Shown here: piece after piece, positions 1 through 22,500 of the stretch
Numbering within the stretch: position 1 is the first letter of the stretch
How the letters are laid out: each line of letters begins with the position of its first letter
Assembly: GCF_964340395.1 (NCBI RefSeq)
Contig: NC_135565.1
Location: 10,556,742-10,579,241 of the forward strand
Reading direction: 5' to 3'
Source: Glandiceps talaboti
Lineage: Eukaryota; Hemichordata; Enteropneusta; Spengelidae
Length of the DNA stretch: 22,500 nt
Made by a program: the position numbers and the translations under genes
The notes under the pieces: model-generated
Seen by the model: the letters and a program-made list of their open reading frames with translations, nothing else
What the model was told of the DNA's origin: nothing
Database searches by the model: none

Positions 1-43
1 ACAGAACATGGAAATAAAGCACCATTTTGACATGTTATTTTAC

Positions 44-18036
<17,993 letters not shown>

Positions 18037-18257
18037 TATCTGTGTCTAAATTCTCAACATATGTGTTTTGTGTGATACTGTCAAGCTTAAGTAATTGGCC
18101 ATGCGCAACATCACGTGGTATAAAGACATTTGAATATACTTAAACCGTTATGAGTGATAGTGTATGGTTCTGTCATGTATAATACTAACAGTTCATCACT
18201 AACATCCGGTATACGATATGTATTACAAGACACTCTACATAAAGTGTACTCCTACTC

Positions 18258-18288
18258 CTGTGTGTGTGTGTGTGTCTGTGTGTGCGTG

Positions 18289-18323
<35 letters not shown>

Positions 18324-18610
18324 ATGTGTCTGTGCGTGTGTATGTATGTTTGTTTGTATGTATGTATGTATGTATGTATGTATGTATGTATGTATGTATG
18401 TATGTATGTATGTATGTATGTATGTATGTATGTATGTATGTATGTATGTATGTATGTATGTATGTATGTATGTATGTATGTATGTATGCATGTATGCATG
18501 CATGCATGCATGTATGTATGTATGTATGTATGTATGTATGTATGTATGTATGTATGTATGTATGTATGTATGTATGTATGTATGTATGTATGTATGCATG
18601 CGCATACGCG
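18258..18610. repeat. TG - TGTC - TATG compound array upstream of the gene
   Basis: TG repeats (18258-18292), TCTG repeats (18290-18322), then a long TATG array with ATGC variants near 18487-18512 and at the end. It begins about 220 bp upstream of the arylsulfatase ATG. All long frames are periodic. Confidence 0.97.
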
Positions 18611-19420
18611 TGCTTGCGTGTGTGTTTTGCTATTGGAGTCGCTTGTAGTGGATTATGCACACGCGTCATGTGGTCAAACCTTTACTTCCGGATGCTACAT
18701 AAGCAATTCTATAACGATTGGTAGAAAACTGAAGTATGATTTATGACATATGATTTCCATGTGTTTTTAGGAAATAACAGCAACTGTACTGATATCTTTC
18801 AATAGGTATTGACTACTTCACAGTGTAACAATTCCCTAAAATTGATGACCAGCTTCAAGAGTAACAACTGTACCATTAATCATTTTTGTCTCAGCAAATC
18901 TCAAATATTAGCACGAAATCATGATTTTGCGTTGAGTTGACACTTGGTTATCAACATTGTACGTGTGTTTGATATAATGTCATATGCTTATTGACCTTTG
19001 AGCAAACAGGTGAAATATAGTGAAAGTAAACATAACAGTGCTACATAAATCTAGTCCGTCATAGCCACTTCACTTCACTTCACTTCACATAGGCCCAAAG
19101 CACTATTTCAAGCTTACGTAACCAAAAAAATGTTACAGTTCCATTAAATTGTTTGCTTTTGGCCTGATTTTTGAATTTTTGATGATTGAGTTATAAATAA
19201 AGACTGCAAGTCTCTGTAATTAATTTGTTTAACCTAAGGTTTGCAAAAAAAAAAAACCCCCAAAAAACCTTTCAAATAGGAAATGGTATTCGTCCTCGAT
19301 TTGATTTGAATCGCAAAGTACTCAAATACATTCAGCTCTATCAATACCTTGTCGTCTTCCTGTATACAAACAATGAGACGGACATCTAAAACGTGCTAGC
19401 ATGTATGTACGTACGTATAA
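18611..19420. other. Intergenic sequence, no gene identified
   Basis: Contains a short CACTT repeat (about 19066-19087) and an A12 run followed by CCCCC (near 19244-19261). No coding or RNA feature is supported. Confidence 0.55.
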
Positions 19421-19607
19421 TGTTGGCTTATAATATAGCGCTTCCCCACGCCGTGCTCAATGCGCTTTACAATTATTACCCCTGGCTTGGATCAGAACGA
19501 CACAACGGCTTTGGCCACTCAGAAACAAACAGCAGGCAGCGACAGGGCTCGAACCTGCAACCTGTAGATTCCAAGCTGGTCACGCTAACCATCATGACCC
19601 CACAGTA
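19421..19607 (-). mobile_element. tRNA-derived SINE copy 2 (short form)
   Basis: On the minus strand it has an A box TGGTTAGCGTG (19591-19581), a B box GGTTCGAGCCC (19555-19545), then the tail TTGTAAAGCGCATTGAGCAC and GGGGAAGCGCTATATTATA. Relative to copy 1 an internal segment of about 150 bp is absent. Translation of its complement forms residues about 10-72 of the long plus-strand frame, so those residues are not part of the LINE protein. Confidence 0.82.
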
Positions 19608-19693
19608 TGTCTGTATGTATGTATGTATGTATGTATGTATGTATGTATGTATGTATGTATGTATGTATGTATGTATGTATGTATGTATGTATG
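19608..19693. repeat. TATG microsatellite, left flank of the LINE
   Basis: About 20 nearly pure TATG units between the SINE head and the first LINE-derived base. Confidence 0.97.
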
Positions 19694-20931
19694 TTAGACT
19701 CAGCTGGCTGAGTCTAAATAAATCATCCACTCGTTCATACATTTTTTGCCCACGGTCTGAAGGAGGTTTGGGGATTTTGAATCCAACGACAATTTATTCC
19801 AGCAAGCATATATCTTTCAAATTATCCGTTTTAAATAGTGACGATATGCAGGTTCAAAATACTGCACGTTCATCTTTAAATCTTCACATGCAAAAGAGAA
19901 AAGTAACAAGGGCATCTACATCAACCACTGAAGACAATTCCTTCGCTGGGTATGAAATATCTAAGGGAAATCTGAAGAAACACTCCAAAGTTAACTGGCC
20001 AAAATCTGACTGGGTACATCTGAATGATCTATGTGTACGTGAAGGAATGCAATTAAGAAAAGGATTTGATGATAATAATTACACCCTAACAATGAAAGTC
20101 GACAACGAAGTTACAGTTTCAACTACAAATTCAAATACTGCGTACTCACTGTGTAAACAAAGTCACCTTGCAAACTTCGCTACGGACTGGAAAGGAAAAC
20201 AATCACAGGGCCGAATAGTCCGCGAAGCCACCGAGGTTGATCACAAACTTTCAAATTACTTTCTCTCAAACTTAAAGTTAAAAGATAGCATCATTAGTTT
20301 TATCATTAGAGGCAGACTACAACTTTTACAGTGCAACAGTCTCCTGTCATTATACTACCCCACTCAATACAATAAACAATGCACTTTGTGCAATCACCCT
20401 ACTGACACTGTATCACATGTACTGAATGGGTGTACAAAATACCAAAGACTGTATCAAGACAGGCACAATAGGATCGTTAATTTGATATTTCAGCAAATTC
20501 CTGTCAAAGATGTCTCTCATCTCGTCATAGAAGACACTATTTTAACTCCACACATGTTTGGAGCAGATTTAGAATCATTCACAACTACAGCAATAAGACC
20601 TGACATAACCATTATTGATACAACTAGCCATGAAGTTTTCCTCGTTGAAGTTTCAGTTCCATTTGATGGTCACATCGACAGGTGTTATACAGAGAAATTT
20701 GATAAATATATACCACTCTCCCTTGAAATTAATAACCTAGGGTTCTTTTGTAGAATCGTTGTCATAGTGATCGGCAGTTTAGGATCAGTTCACAAACGTG
20801 TAATACCTGGTTTTAAGTTGATTGGCATCCCGCATCAAACCAAGAAGTGGTTAGCACGATACCTGAGTGTTAGTGCTGCTATAGGCTCTTTCAGAACATG
20901 GCAAAGAAGATGTAAGGACATGAATGTGTAA
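19694..20931 (+). pseudogene. 5'-truncated non-LTR retrotransposon ORF: RT thumb, CCHC knuckle, restriction-like endonuclease
   Basis: An open frame with no stop for about 412 codons; the frame extends upstream to an ATG at 19393 only through SINE and microsatellite sequence. Numbering from that ATG, WLSLNKSSTRSYIFCPRSEG then GLGI (about 105-130) matches the post-RT thumb region, where GGLGI is typical. C330-x2-C333-x8-H342-x4-C347 is the C-terminal zinc knuckle of R2-type elements. R402-P-D404-x14-E419 followed by EKFDKY is the PD-(D/E)xK nuclease signature ((R/K)PD-x12-14-E). This places it among RLE-type LINEs (R2/R4/NeSL/CRE/Hero groups); clade not resolved. The RT palm with its YxDD box and all 5' sequence are missing, so the copy cannot mobilise itself. 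Confidence 0.88.
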
Positions 20932-21011
20932 ATCTTCTGTCCAGTCAATTTTTGGGGGATAAACATTGTGATTTGTATAATGTTTATCATGAATCCTGAA
21001 TAAATAACTGT
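20932..21011 (+). mobile_element. 3' untranslated end of the LINE with AATAAA
   Basis: About 80 bp from the stop codon to the microsatellite. AATAAA lies at 20999-21004, just before the TGTA repeats. No poly(A) tail follows; the element passes directly into TATG repeats. Confidence 0.7.
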
Positions 21012-21041
21012 TGTATGTATGTATGTATGTATGTATGTATG

Positions 21042-21072
<31 letters not shown>

Positions 21073-21124
21073 GTATGTATGTATGTATGTATGTATGTAT
21101 GTATGTATGTATGTATGTATGTAT

Positions 21125-21182
<58 letters not shown>

Positions 21183-21283
21183 ATGTATGTATGTATGTAT
21201 GTATGTATGTATGTATGTATGTATGTATGTATGTGTGTGTGTATGTATGTGTGTATGTATGTGTATGTGTGTGTATAACATGC

Positions 21284-21316
<33 letters not shown>

Positions 21317-21373
21317 TGTATGTATGTATGTATGTATGTATGTATGTATGTATGTATGTATGTATGTATGTAT
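21012..21373. repeat. TATG / TG microsatellite, right flank of the LINE
   Basis: TATG units with one AAGT variant (21070), a TG block (21124-21166), TATG again, mixed GTGTATG (21233-21275), then a pure TATG run to 21373. Confidence 0.97.
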
Positions 21374-22500
21374 ATTTTAACAAACGAGATATTCGAATGG
21401 AAAAACACTTTATCGGAGATTTCTGTCTAAATAAGATATATTTATGTAATTACCCACCCACATATTTAATGATCACACAGTCCATTCTATTTGTATCGTA
21501 AAAATGGACATAATGCAGGATGTGACATTTAATCCCATCAAATTTTCAGCTCCGCTGTTAGCGACAGCTGAGTGGAGCTTAAGTGTTAGGTTGATTCTTC
21601 ATCGTCGTCTGTCGTACGTCCGTCAACTTTTTCTATTTTCATCTTCTTCTCCGAAACCGACAGTATGAATACTTTGATATTTGGTGTGCAAGTTCCTTGG
21701 GGGGAGGCTATTCAGATTTGTTCATACCAAGTTGATATGTGCCATGTTCAATTTTTGCGGTTTTTTTTTGTCAAAAATGATATTTTTAAGTTCTTCCTCA
21801 ATTCTACTTTTCAGATTGCTTTGATATCTTGTATGTAGATGCGTATTATTGAGTATACACCGAGAGATTCCTTTATCACTAATACATCCATGTTCTTGAA
21901 CGATGCCAGTGAACCATCGATTCTCAGAGCATATGATACAGTGATTGTTAAATTCACTCACAGTCCCTAGAGGGACTTCATGTAATGCGTCCGATCGAAT
22001 AATGAAGCTGTCGATCAGACACAGACTATTTTCAAATTTTTACAACATCTTAGAAAACTGAAGAGAAGAAACAAAATGTGACACTGACAGTACAATCCAA
22101 ACTGGGCAATGATCATGATCACGAACTAATAGCTAACTTTATGACAAAAATGATGTCAGAAAAACTGTCCAGGCTATTTTAACTGGTTTGTTTTACACGA
22201 CACCATAATAATCGTCAGGCTACCTGTCAGACAACAAAGTCACATCCCATTCACATCAAATACAATATAAATCTATTATAAGACATAATTCCATAGTCAC
22301 AGTGTTTCACAATAATTTTCCAAATTTTCGTCTTCGAGTTGTTATTTTAGTGAACTAAGACTGACAATTTGCAAGTCATATATTATACTAAATGCTGTAA
22401 AAAGAACTGAAGTTAGAACAAATTCAAAAAATCTCTAAACCTTCGGGGGGGGGGGGGACATCCCCCTCCCAAACTGAAAAATCTGCTAAATACGACTAGG
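21374..22500. other. Right-edge sequence with a dispersed-repeat-like block
   Basis: The stretch about 21550-21760 (CGTCGTCTGTCGTACGTCCG, CTTCTTCTCCGAAACCGACA, GGTGTGCAAGTTCCTTGGGG) has the look of a high-copy invertebrate interspersed repeat, from general recall only. A minus-strand 79-codon frame at 21722-21961 shows no domain I recognise. A G13 run lies at 22445-22457. Nothing else is supported. Confidence 0.35.

Noticed and set aside
18090-18130. CCAAT, CACGTG and TTTATA as the arylsulfatase promoter
   Set aside because: Sites are in an unusual order and the transcription start is unknown; mentioned only in the exon 1 note.
18154-18746. Frames of 108-168 codons in all directions
   Set aside because: TG, TGTC and TATG repeats translate openly in every frame.
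19393-19693. First 100 codons of the LINE frame as a true N-terminus
   Set aside because: These codons come from an antisense SINE and a TATG array; fusion is accidental.
20835-21430. Minus-strand 182-185-codon frames and plus-strand MYVC frames
   Set aside because: They are microsatellite translations, and the minus-strand ends are antisense to the LINE.
21722-21961. Minus-strand 79-codon frame with HCIICSEN
   Set aside because: Looks protein-like but has no complete motif or partner exons, and the region resembles a dispersed repeat.

Overview
The window is AT-rich, intron-bearing eukaryotic DNA, most likely from a marine invertebrate. It has GT-AG introns of 0.25 to 4.3 kb, many TATG, TGTC and GTGA microsatellites, tRNA-derived SINEs, MITE-like elements and a LINE fragment. 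I cannot name the species: hemichordate, lancelet, mollusc or another lophotrochozoan all remain possible.

The main gene runs right to left on the minus strand from the ATG at 18036 to the left edge. Joining 13 exons (each with AG/GT borders and compatible phase) gives 421 codons of an arylsulfatase of the ARSB/ARSI/ARSJ type. The open frame leaves the window at base 44, so the C-terminal end (about 100 residues, by comparison with human ARSB) lies outside. The protein has an N-terminal hydrophobic segment, the calcium-site ADD, the formylglycine motif CSPTR, GKWH, the active-site VH, DN and the late lysine. It should therefore be an active secretory or lysosomal sulfatase. Most of its exons are hidden inside other frames and were found by splice-site and family-motif reading.

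The introns hold most of the other content: four copies of one about 380-bp inverted-repeat element (1985-2364, 5024-5396, 7885-8260, 14298-14475), an about 180-bp tandem satellite (5380-6000), an about 42-bp minisatellite (16720-17100), a large inverted arrangement of a diverged about 125-bp repeat (12037-13340), two other inverted-repeat elements (9393-9638, 15487-16041), one tRNA-derived SINE (8447-8790) and many simple repeats.

Upstream of the gene (18037-22500) lie a long TG/TGTC/TATG array, a second SINE copy, and a 5'-truncated non-LTR retrotransposon on the plus strand (19694-21011). It retains an intact reading frame for the RT thumb region, a CCHC knuckle and a restriction-like endonuclease (RPD-x14-E). 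The LINE sits between two TATG microsatellite tracts, which suggests insertion into that repeat. The last 1.1 kb holds only dispersed-repeat-like sequence. I found no CRISPR array, rRNA, functional tRNA or clearly novel multi-gene system.
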